From positions 23,724,001 to 23,788,000 of the forward strand of contig AP031354.1 of assembly GCA_037833965.1 (NCBI GenBank): a stretch of 64,000 nt of DNA, read 5' to 3'. This document shows positions 35,918 through 45,584 of this stretch, in pieces (the first letter of the stretch is position 1; each line of letters begins with the position of its first letter). Position numbers and translations under genes: made by a program. The stretch comes from Marchantia polymorpha subsp. ruderalis (Eukaryota; Streptophyta; Marchantiopsida; Marchantiales; Marchantiaceae). The notes below the pieces were generated by a model. That model did no database searches and was not told the origin of the DNA. It saw only the letters and a list, made by a program, of their open reading frames with translations.

Positions 35918-36622
35918 TCCGTATCAACCGAAACACTCTAAATTCTAGGTCGAAACACCAAAAAATATCGTAACTTCTCATTCAAGCGTCCATGCACCTT
36001 CAAACTTGATGAGCTTCTGCCGAATATTAATCCCCAAGTCCTCAAAAATTTTCAGCCTCAGATCATGCTTTGTCAAAAAGATAAAAATGTCTGAACATTT
36101 TTGTGACCACCTAAACACTCGAGATAAAAAGTCAAAACTCAAAATGGGCTGTAACTTCTGACTCAAGCGTCCGTTCAACTTCAAACTTTTTATGCTACTG
36201 CCGAATATTGATCTCCAAGTCCTCAAAAATTTTCAGCGTCAGATCATGCTTCGTCGAAAAGATAAAAATGTCTCAACATTTTTGTGACCCCCGGAACACT
36301 CGAAACAAAAAGTCGAAACTCTAAATGGGCTGTTACTTCTGCCTTAAGCGTCCGTTCACCTTCAAACTTTTTATGCTACTGCCGAATATTGATCTCCAAG
36401 TCCCCAAAAATTTTCAGCCTCAGATCATGCTTCGTCAAAAAGATAAAAATGTCTGAACATTTTTGTGACCACCGGATCACTCGAAACAAAAAGTCGAAAC
36501 TCCAAATGGGCTGTAACTTCTGACTCAAGCGTCCGTTCACCTTCAAACTTTTTATGCTACTGCCGAATATTATTCTCCAAGTCTCCAAAAATTTTCAGCC
36601 TCAGATCATACTTCGCCAAAAT
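35918..36622 (-). repeat. 181-bp tandem monomers forming the LINE 5' region
   Basis: The word CGTCC plus CTTCAAAC recurs at 35987, 36168, 36349 and 36530, an exact 181-base period three times, with about 3.9 units in all. Units differ by a few percent. Each complete unit carries the near-palindrome AAAAATGTCTGAACATTTTT. The array ends 13 bases before the ORF1 start codon, so it is the 5' UTR and probable promoter, as with mouse L1 monomers. Confidence 0.92.
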
Positions 36623-37378
36623 ACAGATCTTCGGTGCACTTGAGCTATATCAGTAAGTTATTAGGACTGAGTAGAAACGTGGATTCGTCGTAGACTATCA
36701 TGCGTTCAATTCGTACATTCTGGTCATCTCCTATCATGCAAGTTTTGAAAATTTTCTAAATTTCATAAACCATTCAAATCATGAAGAAATAGAAAAACAT
36801 GTATGCGAGAACTGCTCAAGCCCTTGAATCTTGTGACATAGTTTACGGGTAGTGTCAGATCGAATAAAATTTTGATCATTACTTTCGAACTATCAAAGTA
36901 ACTTAAGTACCCCTTGATTCTAAAGGACGTATAAGATGGTTACCTTATACATCCATTAGATGAGAGATGATATCTTATCATCTTTATTTGCACCGTTTAT
37001 TAAAAGAATCTGCCATGTACGTACCTTTTCCCCTTTCTACTCTGCAGTGAATGAATAAGCTTTTGCCATCTTATTGCTCTCATCCCTTTCGAAAGTTTCC
37101 GGCTTTAGCTTCCATTGTCGTTTCTTTGCTTTTGAACACACACAAAGCAATAGACGTGTCCACGGTAGAACTTCATTGGGACAAGCCACTGCGTTGTGGG
37201 AAGAGTACTCGTCACATCTGATGTGAGTGTCTGTTTGACAATGCCTGTTAATTTGAAACTTTATATGTATAACGAGGCTGGGGGTTACCAGATATCGACA
37301 GCGACAGCGAAAGGTGCTTGATGGCTGAAGGGAAAAACTCCAAGGGAGGCCAAAACGCTTGTCAAGGCCAAGCCATGG
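36623..37378. other. Intergenic DNA between LINE and tRNA-Asp
   Basis: Intermediate to AT-rich sequence without a supportable gene. The minus-strand frame at 37037-37408 overlaps the tRNA and is a chance frame. Confidence 0.4.
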
Positions 37379-37450
37379 CGCCGCTGCCGGGGATCGAACC
37401 CGGGTCACCCGCGTGACAGGCGGGAATACTTACCACTATACTACAACGAC
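37379..37450 (-). tRNA. tRNA-Asp: tRNA-Asp (GUC)
   Basis: The minus strand folds as a 72-nt tRNA. The acceptor arms are GTCGTTG and CAGCGGC, the D-arm is GTATAGTGGTAAGTAT, and the anticodon arm CCCGC-CTGTCAC-GCGGG has GTC at 37417-37415. The T-arm is CCGGGTTCGATCCCCGG and the discriminator is G at 37379. Internal A and B boxes are canonical and there is no intron. A TTTT terminator lies about 25 nt downstream. It looks functional. Confidence 0.97.
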
Positions 37451-37516
37451 TTGATGGCCATAAGCGTATCCTCTGTACAATGATTTTGTATCAAATCAAT
37501 TTTGTTAGTTCCTGGA

Positions 37517-37580
37517 TGCAGATCGAATGAGAGCCACCCGCGTTGACAGGCAGGGCCATTCACCGTTACATTAAAAGCAG
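37517..37580 (-). pseudogene. Decayed tRNA-Asp copy
   Basis: About 70 bases from the intact gene, the plus strand again reads GATCGAA, then CCACCCGCG, TGACAGGC and a degenerate D-arm. This is the order seen in the functional tRNA-Asp, but with base changes and an extra base in the anticodon region. It is most likely a tandem duplicate that has lost function. Confidence 0.7.
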
Positions 37581-38310
37581 TTTATACCAAGAGAAAGATT
37601 ATGAGAAAATTAGTTGATGTATCCTGATAGACGCAAAACACTTGCTACAAACTATTGTGGGAACGGATTAACATTGAATGGTCACCATCTACCCATAAAA
37701 ACGCGTTGACGTGATTAGGTTAAATAGCTTGATAAACTGAATCTCATGTCTCTTAGATGGGGAAGCTTGTTTTAGATACGTTGCTGTATACGTAGATTTT
37801 GTTTCGGGAAGTTTTCGATTCTCAAGGAATTACAGTTGTGGGTCTTTTTTCTTAGTTCTGTAGATTTTGTTTAGTAAACTATTCGATTCAAAGAAATTGT
37901 ACTTAGGGCTTTGATGAGTTTCAAAGTTCTGAATTCTCTTCATGAGAATTCCGGAAATTTCAGTACCTCTGTTCGATTGATAGGTACAGGTCGAATGCTG
38001 TGGGGTAAAATGAATTCTGTAAGTGTTTTGGTTTCTCGTATTGTTCATCAATTATGCCTTGTTTAGAAATATGTATCTGTCTTCAAAATTTAATTGTTAG
38101 ATCTCAATAGAAAAACTCGTTATCTAACTAAAACCGAAGGACAGTATGATGTTCGTATGATTGCATTTGTTCCCCTGTATACCCTCTCACATGCGTGAAA
38201 TAATCAGCTCATCAAAGGTGAAAATATAACTTATTCATAGACAGTTGCGAAGAGAACACTGATGGACATCAATTCTCACTCAGTCTCGGCGTCGACGTAG
38301 AAATCTCTAA
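37581..38310. other. AT-rich spacer
   Basis: No coding region or element was recognised. The minus-strand frame at 37830-38051 has no recognisable features. Confidence 0.4.
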
Positions 38311-38380
38311 AGCAAAGGTCCCTGGACTTCCAAAGGCAGAAAATTCATTCTCTGCGTTTGGAAGTCCAGAGACCTTTGCT
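38311..38380. ncRNA. MicroRNA-precursor-like hairpin candidate
   Basis: Two 24-base arms, AGCAAAGGTCCCTGGACTTC plus CAAA at 38311-38334 and its complement at 38357-38380, pair with a single C:A-type mismatch around a 22-base loop. The loop can itself close by GCAG/CTGC. Weaker pairing extends outward into AGAAAT and TTTTCT. Stem length and near-perfect pairing fit a plant MIRNA or a young foldback element. It does not match any conserved plant miRNA I recall, and the transcribed strand is unknown. Confidence 0.45.
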
Positions 38381-38886
38381 CTGAATTTTCTGGGTTGCGA
38401 AATGAAGCTAATGCGTGTAGAACTACACATTTTCATGTTCACCCATCGAGCGTTGGTTTGCAGATTTAATTACATCCTCTGATGATCTGGAATTCATAAA
38501 GGTGAGGCGGCTTTTCGCTGATTTTAAGAGCAGGGATTCGTGCTCGTGAGCTTTGAGTGGACTAGTTTACGACTGCGTTCGATGTAGTTACAGACCCTCA
38601 TTTCTAATTTGATGAATTTTTGCTTGATATGAAATCATCAGTTGTCGAGATCACAAGCATGATTCCTGAAATGATTGCTGGATTTCATGAGCTTGATTTG
38701 GAGGCAAGGCTGATCAGGCGAGTGTGTTAGAAGCTGACGGCACCGGATTCTTCAGCAGCACAACACTTTGCTCTGGAGCCTCTTGCCTTACACGTCTACC
38801 CCATACCATCCCATTCAATTCAATTCAATTCCTTCTTTCCTTGTTCTAGCTAGCCCGCGTTTATTTGATCTATCAAGCTTCTCAAG

Positions 38887-39640
38887 ATGTTTGGCTGCGC
38901 ATCGAATCTGTGGTTTGTTCATGCGGCGCTGACTGCAAGTGCGGCAGCGGCAACAGGTCAGCGAGTCAGCTTCTGCCGCTTCGAATGTTGGCAGAATGTG
39001 GAGTAAAGCTGTCGCTGAAGAGTCCGTTTTTACACAATCGTAGCCCACGTTCGCTTGAACTTTTCTTGAGAGGAAGAGTCTGAGAGCCATCCCAGTGTCC
39101 AATGTGTGAAGTATCGAAAACTGGGCAGACGTATGTTGAATCTTGTGATTCAGGCCCCCTAGAAATGGATGTTACCAGTTTAAGTTATGCATGAAATATA
39201 GACTGCAATGGAGCTCCGTTCCGAATTGATCTTTCGTGGAGTAGCATCTGAATTACATGATGGAGTGAATCGATTCTGATCTGCGGGTTCTGTTAATGAA
39301 GCTGTGGCTCCAGAAGGTCCGTGGACGACTTCGAGAGTTTGGAGATCAGAGGGTAAATTCTATTCCAATGTTTTCATCCACCACGTTCAAGTAGAGACGA
39401 CCAATCCTTGTTCCAGACTCGAGCATCTCAGATGATCAACATTCCACCCATACAAGGCTCTTTGCTTGCTTTTCTTCCGATGCATTTTTTTTCTGTTAAG
39501 CTCTTGGTGATGTTCCAGCTTTGAGGGAGCCAACGAAGGATGCAAATGCGGTGACAGATGCTCATGCAGCCCTTGCAATTGCAGTTGAGAAAACATCAAT
39601 TCTACAATCTTCAGAGCTCCACCTGGCGGACGATAATTGA
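38887..39640 (+). pseudogene. Metallothionein-derived gene, copy A, with the Cys frame displaced from the ATG
   Basis: Exon 1 is 38887-38956 and exon 2 starts at 39519 (CAG acceptor) or 39501 (AAG acceptor). Exon 1 holds CSCGADCKCGSGN and exon 2 holds GCKCGDRCSCSPCNCS then TGA at 39586-39588, an unmistakable plant metallothionein pattern. The donor phase (AG/C) joins them in frame as ...GSGNSFEGANEG. However, the only ATG (MFGCASN) is out of that frame: exon 1 is 70 nt, and removing two bases inside AATCTGTGGTTTG would give MFGCASNCGCSCG and the correct 68-nt phase. As it stands, the ATG frame splices into a Cys-poor protein of 63 or 69 residues ending ELHLADDN (stop 39638-39640). Either it is a pseudogene or a new protein was made by frame displacement. 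Confidence 0.65.
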
Positions 39641-39870
39641 AGACAAGAGGAAGTGTTATCTTGCAAGTCGAAACTTGAACAGATAACAGTGATTTATTGC
39701 ATATCTTATTTATCACCTATCTAAACCCTAAAAATTATAGACATTGTAATCTGACCAAATGGTGCACCAACCTAACTGTTGAAGGATAAAATTACAACAA
39801 TATTATCACATCTGCAAAGCAAGGCTGCCAAACCACAAAACAGTTCAAACATGAAGTTACTTAAATTCCA

Positions 39871-40022
39871 TCACAGTGTACCCATCATCCTACACGATGA
39901 TAAGCATCGTGTAAGATGCTTATCATCGTTTTGGCTTATGATCATCTTATTTTCTCCACCGCCGATGTACGTGAACGCTATTGGAGCGTCCACAAACTTT
40001 TCCATCGGTAGTTTCTCATCAT
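39871..40022 (-). CDS. Possible terminal exon, copy A (conserved frame in both duplicates)
   Basis: After a CTTTCCTGCAG acceptor the minus strand is open for 50 codons (DDEKLPMEKFVDAPIAF, then TYIGGGENKMIISQN) and ends in TGA. The same frame is open in unit B at 42891-42773 with only a few amino-acid changes before a different end. The exon would need an upstream exon ending in phase 1, perhaps from the small gene at 40761. The join was not found. Confidence 0.3.
39894..39929. repeat. 15-bp inverted repeat present only in unit A
   Basis: ACGATGATAAGCATC and its exact complement flank GTGTAA. Unit B at the matching place has the left arm only in part and no right arm, so the hairpin was gained or lost after the duplication. 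Confidence 0.85.
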
Positions 40023-40509
40023 CTGCAGGAAAGCAGTCAAAACCCTTCAGGACCTCTAATCACACCTCTAATCAGACAATTGCATTTTCAGAGAAGGGAT
40101 AATCTTCACGACCTTACTGTGAATGACATTATACCTTGCATTATACCTTACTTCAGATCGAGCTGATTCTGCGTATGATCAAGGAAGTAGTGCAGAGTGC
40201 GCTATCACTTACTAGCAAAGATTCCTCGTCTCGTTACAGCAAACTTTCTCAGATTTTACGGTGCTTCAGGATCAGCTGTCATTAGACACAGTTTCATGGA
40301 ACCGAAGCCACCACGTGGTAATACATCTGCTTGTGTCAACTGCAAAGTATTTTATTCCGACATTCACATTCAAGGGTGATTCTGCTTAAAACTTTCAGAT
40401 ATGAATTGTGTAATGCGCAAGTCATGAACGGTGAATTCGTGTCCAGGAGTGTACTAGCTGGAAAAAGACTTCTCACCTGTCACATGTTGACACTGAATTT
40501 CCTTTACCG

Positions 40510-40761
40510 TCAAAAGTTAGTCCGTTTCATCACTTTGCCGTTTTTGTCCTTATAAACAATCAAGCCACCAGACTGCACCTGCTGAGTGCCACTTAGCCTG
40601 TAGTAAGTGGTCTTGATCGTCTTGCCTCCATAGCTGTTAGAAGATTCTATTTCTTCGACTCTCGTGCTCACTCCATTTGGATCAGTTGGGCCGTCTTGGC
40701 CAAGGGTGGTTGAATTGCTGCGATCTGAGTGCTTGTACCGATCGTCGCGAGAAGTAGACAT
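40510..40761 (-). CDS. Small unknown protein, duplicate A (83 residues)
   Basis: Starts MSTSRDDRYKHSD at the ATG at 40761 (context GACACCATG) and ends KRTNF. The first 30 residues are hydrophilic and nearly identical to the paralogue. The second half, with alternating polar and aromatic residues (KTTYYRLSG, VQSGGLIVYKDKNGK), suggests a small beta-sheet module. I recognise no family and see no signal peptide. An upstream open extension without conserved reading in copy B is taken as leader. A GTGAGC donor-like site within the gene could allow a spliced form that skips the variable half. Confidence 0.6.
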   Translation of the reverse strand: MSTSRDDRYKHSDRSNSTTLGQDGPTDPNGVSTRVEEIESSNSYGGKTIKTTYYRLSGTQQVQSGGLIVYKDKNGKVMKRTNF

Positions 40762-41220
40762 GGTGTCGGATATGCTTGCTCCTGCAGCAACAAGAAGATA
40801 GTAGAGTCGCGATTGTGAACTTGCAATGCGCCTCGGATCACTCCAAAAAAATTCCTCCAGGTAGCCTGCAGTGAAGCCTGTTCCTCCACTGCTTGCTCCA
40901 CCGGCTGGAGCGCAATGTTCCAAGAGTTTCCAAGGTCTCCAGATGGGAATTCAAACTGTGAAGTGATAATCCAAAGTGCCGCATTTATGGAACCATTAGC
41001 ACAGCTCTTCTTGGTCTTCCGTCAACTCTTTCAACGCCGGACCGTCAAAGTCCAACTTACTCGTTTTCCACTGCTATCCGCCAGCCAGAAGAGGAAGGGT
41101 AGTAGCGTGAGACCCAAGCTAAAAGGCACGAGGGGCAACTTATATACCGATTTTCATCAGCTCATTACATATTCGCCTTCTCCCTACTGGATAAACCTCG
41201 AACTGCCAATCTCCTGATGG

Positions 41221-41269
41221 TGTACACAATCGTACACCATCACACACACACAATGTACGATTGTGTACA
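41221..41269. repeat. 16-bp perfect inverted repeat with a CA run, between the duplicated units
   Basis: TGTACACAATCGTACA at 41221-41236 is repeated in inverted orientation at 41254-41269 around a CACACACACA loop. A further ATGTGTACA run follows. It lies in the insertion that separates unit A from unit B and is absent from the end of unit B. Confidence 0.9.
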
Positions 41270-41756
41270 ATGTGTACAATGTGTACTTTGAAGTGACTGG
41301 AGTTTGGCCCCTAGTCACAGACGTTCGTGAATGGGTCGGTTCAGCCATACCGGAAGTGGTGGCGGTGGATGCAGTTTTGCAACATCGAAAAAGACTACAT
41401 CTACTAGCTTTGAGTGGACTAGTTAACGACTGCGTTCGATGCAGTTACAGACCCTCATTTCTAATTTGATGAATTATTGCTTGATATGCAATCATCAGTT
41501 GTCGAGATCACAAGCATGACCCTGATTGCTGATTGCTGAAATGATGGCTGGATTTCATGAGCTTGATTTGGAGGCAAGGCTGATCAGGCGAGTGTATTAG
41601 AAGCTGATGGCACCGGATTCTTCAGCAGCACAACAATTTGCTCCGGAGCCTCTTGCCTTACCCATCTACCCCATACCATCCCATTCGATTCAATTCAATT
41701 CCTTCTTTCCTTGTTCTAGCTAGCCCGCGTTTATTTGATCTATCAAGCTTCTCAAG

Positions 41757-42516
41757 ATGTCTGGCTGCGCATCGAAACTGTGGTTTGCTCATGCGGCGCT
41801 GCCTGCAAGTGCGGCAGCGGCAACAGGTCAGCGAGTCAGCTTCTGCCGCTTCGAATGCTGGCAGAATGTGGAGTAAAGCTGTCGCTGAAGAGTTCCTTCT
41901 TACACAATCGTAGCCCACGTTCGCTTGAACTATTCTTGAGAGGAAGAGTCTGAGAGCCATCCCAGTGTCCAATGTGTGAAGTATTGGAAACTGGGCAGAC
42001 GTATGTTGAATCTTGTGATTCAGGTTCAGGCCCGCTAGAAATGGATGTTACCAGTTTAAGTTCTGCATGAAATTTAGACTGCAATGGAGCTCGTTCTGAA
42101 TTGATCTTTCATGGAGTAGCATCTGAATTACATGATGGAGTGAATCGACTCTGATCTGCGGGTTATGTTAATGAAGCTGCGGCTCCAGAAGGTCCGTGGA
42201 CTACTTCGAGAGTTTGAAGATGAGAGGGTAAATTCTATTCTAATGTTATCATCCACCACGTTCAAGTAGAGACGACCAATCCTTGTTCCAGACTCGAGCA
42301 TCTCAGATGATCAACATTCCACCCATACAAGGCTCTTTGCTTGCTTTTCTTCCGATGCATTTTTTTTTCTGTCAAGCTTTTGGTGATGTTCCAGCTTTGA
42401 GGGAGCCAACGAAGGATGCAAATGCGGTGACAAATGCTCATGCAGCCCTTGCAATTGCAGTTGAGAATACATCAATTCTACAATCTTCAGAGCTCCAACT
42501 GGCGGACGATTCTTGA
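41757..42516 (+). pseudogene. Metallothionein-derived gene, copy B, with the same displaced frame
   Basis: Exon 1 is 41757-41826 (CSCGAACKCGSGN in the Cys frame). Exon 2 is from 42395 (CAG) or 42377 (AAG), with GCKCGDKCSCSPCNCS and TGA at 42462-42464. As in copy A, the ATG (MSGCASK) is out of the Cys frame by the same two extra bases, so the displacement predates the duplication and is not a sequencing slip in one copy. The ATG frame splices into a Cys-poor protein ending ELQLADDS (stop 42514-42516). Changes from copy A in the Cys frame are mild (D to A, R to K), while the ATG frame also stays open. Confidence 0.65.
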
Positions 42517-42772
42517 TAATTGAAGACAAGAGGAAGTGTTATCTGCAAGTCGAAACTTGCACAGATAACAGTGATTTATTGCATACCTTATTTATCACCT
42601 ATCTAAACCCTAAAAATTATAGACGTAGCAATCTGACCAAATGGTGCACCAACGTAATTGTTGATGGATTGAATTACAACAATATTATCACATCTGCAAA
42701 GCAAGGCTGCCAAACCACAAAACAGTTCAAACATGAAGTTACGTAAACTTCCATCACAGTGTACCCATCATC

Positions 42773-42891
42773 CTACACGATGATAAGCAGGCCGTGGTTT
42801 TGGCTTATGATCATCTTCTTTTCTCCACCGCCGATGTACGTGAACGCTATTGGAGCGATCACAAACTTTTCCATCGGTAGTTTCTCATCGT
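42773..42891 (-). CDS. Possible terminal exon, copy B
   Basis: Counterpart of the frame at 40022-39871. After the CTGCAG acceptor it reads DDEKLPMEKFVIAPIAF and TYIGGGEKKMIISQN, then diverges (HGLLIIV) and stops at TAG. Frame conservation across both copies supports coding, but the upstream exon was not found. Confidence 0.3.
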
Positions 42892-43369
42892 CTGCAGGAA
42901 AGCACTCAAAACCCTTCAGGACCTCTAATCACACAGACAATTGCATTTTCAGAGAAGGGATAATCTTCACGACCTTACTGTGAATGACATTATACCTTGC
43001 ATTATACCTTACTTCAGATCGAGCTGATTCTGCGTATGATCAAGGAAGTAGTGCAGAGTGCGCTATCACTTACTAGCAAAGATTCCTCGTTTCGTTACAG
43101 CAAACTTTCTCAGATTTTACGGTGCTTCAGGATCAGCTGTCATTAGACACAGTTTCATGGAACCGAAGCCACCACGTAGTAATACATCTGCTTGTGTCAA
43201 CTGCAAAGATTTTATTCCGACATTCACATTCAAGAGTGATTCTGCTTAAAACTTTCAGATATGAATTGTGTAATGCGCAAGTCATGAACGGTGAATTCGT
43301 GTCCAGGAGTGTACTAGCTGGAAAAAGACTTCTCACCTGTCACATGTTGACACTGAATTTCCGTTACCG

Positions 43370-43615
43370 TCAAAAGTTAGTCCGTTCTATCAATTTGCCG
43401 TTTTTGTCCTTAATTTCAATCACGCCACCAGACTGCACCCACAGACCGGCATTTTTCCTGTAGAAAGTGGTCGTGATCGTCATGCTTCCATCTTTGTTAA
43501 TTTTTGTCTTTTGTTCCGTGCTCACTTCCTTTGGATCAGTTCCCCCGTCTTGGCCAAGGGTGGTTGAATTGCTGTCGTCTGAGTGCTTGTACCGATCGTC
43601 GCGAGAAGTAGACAT
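43370..43615 (-). CDS. Small unknown protein, duplicate B (81 residues)
   Basis: Starts MSTSRDDRYKHSDDSNSTTL at the ATG at 43615 and ends ERTNF. Compared with duplicate A, the first 30 or so residues are almost unchanged. After VST about half of the 48 aligned residues differ, yet the length change is exactly two codons and TTxYR, VQSGG and KDKNGK are kept. That pattern fits selection on a coding region. No family was recognised. Confidence 0.6.
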   Translation of the reverse strand: MSTSRDDRYKHSDDSNSTTLGQDGGTDPKEVSTEQKTKINKDGSMTITTTFYRKNAGLWVQSGGVIEIKDKNGKLIERTNF

Positions 43616-44082
43616 GGTGTCGGAAATGCTTGCTCCTGCAGCAACAAGATAGTAGAGTCGCGATTGTCGGGATTGTGAACTTGCAACGCGCCTCGGATCA
43701 CTCCAAAAAAAATCTTGCAGTAAAGCCTGTTCCTCCACTGCTTGCACCACCGGCTGGAGCGCAATGTTCCAAGAGTTTCCAAGGTCTCCAGATGGGAATT
43801 CAAACTGTGAAGTGATAATCCAAAGTGCCGCATTTATGGAACCATTAGCACAGCTCTTCTTGGTCTTCCGTCAACTCTTTAGACGCCGGACCTTCAAAGT
43901 CCAACTTACTCGTTTTCCACTGCTATCTGCTAGCCAGAAGAGGAAGGGTAGTAGCGTGAGACCCAAGCTAAAAGGTGCCAGGGGCAACTTTTTAATCGTT
44001 ACATAAAATTACATATTCCCCTTCTCCCCCTGTCTCCCTACTGGATAAACCTCGAACTGCCAATCTCCCTCTCCTGAAGTTG

Positions 44083-44230
44083 GTGCCTGGAAAGAGGAAT
44101 TTGGAGGAGGTGGATGCAGTTTTCCAAAATTCGACAGAATCTTTCCAGTGGTGGTGAAGGTTTGGACTGGAGTGAGTTGCAATCAAGTGAGTCCAAGTTG
44201 GGTGCCTGGAAAGAGGAATTTGGAGGAGGA
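44083..44230 (+). repeat. Short direct repeat at the end of unit B
   Basis: GGTGCCTGGAAAGAGGAATT plus TGGAGGAGG occurs at about 44083 and again at about 44201, roughly 118 bases apart, at the right edge of the duplicated region. It may mark a breakpoint. Confidence 0.8.
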
Positions 44231-45580
44231 CACCAGCGAGTCACGCATCTGATGAGGGGTGTTGACTATAGGTGTGTATGTACAATTGTGGTGTTATACC
44301 ACGGGTATGACACCGTTGTATTATACAACACTCCCACACCATACCTTGTATGATTATATAATAAAATGTATCTAAGAGTCCGAACAATAACACTTGTGCG
44401 GACTTATAGATTCTACTCGAAATGGTAAAATCAAAAGATGTTAATTGGGAGAAGTTTTTAGAGGATGATTATAAGTCAAAGTATTGTTGAATTATGGATC
44501 TTATATGATGATCATCACTATGTCCCCTATTTGCATTGGCAAGCCGGGTGAACGCAATCACAAGGGAACCAAACTCGTTCTCACTCACAAGCTCGGTTGG
44601 GCAAGACCAGTACCCCTATTTCGATCAATTTGAAACAGCTCCATCCTCAAATCGCTACAACAACAAGGTATACAAAGTTCTGCAACAACTCTTCCCTCAT
44701 AGCGGATGTGAAGCTCAAGAGTATCCTGTAGACTAGACCGTGTAAAATCTGGCGTTATATTTTCAGACGCTAATATTGCCAAAATTAATCAGGCCAGAAT
44801 TCAAAAACACAAAGAGGACGGGTATAGGGAATTCTAGCGCACGCAAGGGGAAGGCAGAAAGGATTAATTTAGGATAGCAATGCATGATGATCTCGAGACA
44901 ACCCGTGAGTGCATTTGCTCGTGACCTCTGGATCTTGAATACTCCGTGTGCTTCTAGATGTCCAAATTTTTGGTCGTTAGAAGTTAGCAGGAGAGCAACT
45001 TGCGCGCTAAAGGTTATCCAAAATTTTGGTAGTTGGAAGTTAATAGGAGAGCAAGTTGTAAACAAAAGAGAAAAAGACAATTCGTTTACATTTCATTTTA
45101 TTTTTTCACTTTACTACTTTCATATTATTTTTGTAAACTATTTGTTTTGATCATTGTGAATTTCTTGTTCGCTGCAACAAAAAGAATCAAGTACATTTCA
45201 TATTTTTCTTTAACTTGTTTCAACTATGCATAGAATTGTTTGAATGAGCGCTTTATGCACCTGCGATAGTTGTGAGGTGGACTGGCGACACCGTTTGCAA
45301 ATACAAAGTCGGTTGAAAACAACTTCTCCATCATAAAAATGGGAGAAAGATGACTCTTGTAACACCCTGACGAGTCTTTCCTTGGTGGGTATTATGCATG
45401 CAAAAAATTTTGAAACGCTGAAAACAGTTATCCCAAGACCTCGGAGGAAAAGTAGTGAAATTATAATGTAAATGCTAAAAATAAGTAGAAAAATTTGCGA
45501 GAATTATCTTAACCTGCGTGTAACATCTTCACTTTTCCCTAAACATCAAATCTGAAGAGATTCGAAGTTGCCAATGGGAT
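44231..45580. other. AT-rich spacer
   Basis: No gene was recognised. Short frames at 44536-45233 have no domain. The words TTGCCAAAATT and GTGTAAAATCTGG near 44740-44780 echo sequence near 45745-45760, suggesting scattered repeat DNA. Confidence 0.35.
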
Positions 45581-45584
45581 GAAT

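Larger units (their letters stand above)
31850..36622 (-). mobile_element. LINE retrotransposon (L1-like), apparently full length with intact open frames
   Basis: On the minus strand, in transcription order, there are 3.9 copies of a 181-bp monomer (36622-35918), ORF1 (35905-35150), a single in-frame TAG, and ORF2 (35149-31925) with endonuclease, reverse transcriptase and a C-terminal zinc knuckle. A short 3' region follows. Neither long frame has an internal stop, so this copy is young or under selection. It lies downstream of GnT-I in opposite orientation. I could not identify the poly(A) tail or target-site duplication, so the left limit is approximate. Confidence 0.9.
38550..41400. repeat. 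Tandem segmental duplication, unit A
   Basis: From GCTTTGAGTGGACTAGTT onward this unit matches the sequence about 2857 bases further right almost base for base, with small indels. Close identity runs to CCAATCTCC near 41213; a GGTGGATGCAGTTTT word at about 41367 shows that weaker homology continues past an insertion. It contains a metallothionein-derived gene (plus) and a small rapidly diverging gene (minus). Confidence 0.93.
41407..44130. repeat. Tandem segmental duplication, unit B
   Basis: Second copy of the unit that begins at 38550. Gene order and orientation are the same. Most of the unit is close to identical, including introns and spacers. The exception is the 3' half of the minus-strand small gene, which is far more divergent. 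Unit B lacks the insertion with the inverted repeat seen at the end of unit A. Confidence 0.93.

Noticed and set aside
36284-36656. Repeated plus-strand frames with similar proteins
   Set aside because: They are the 181-bp LINE monomers read on the antisense strand, not a repeated protein gene.
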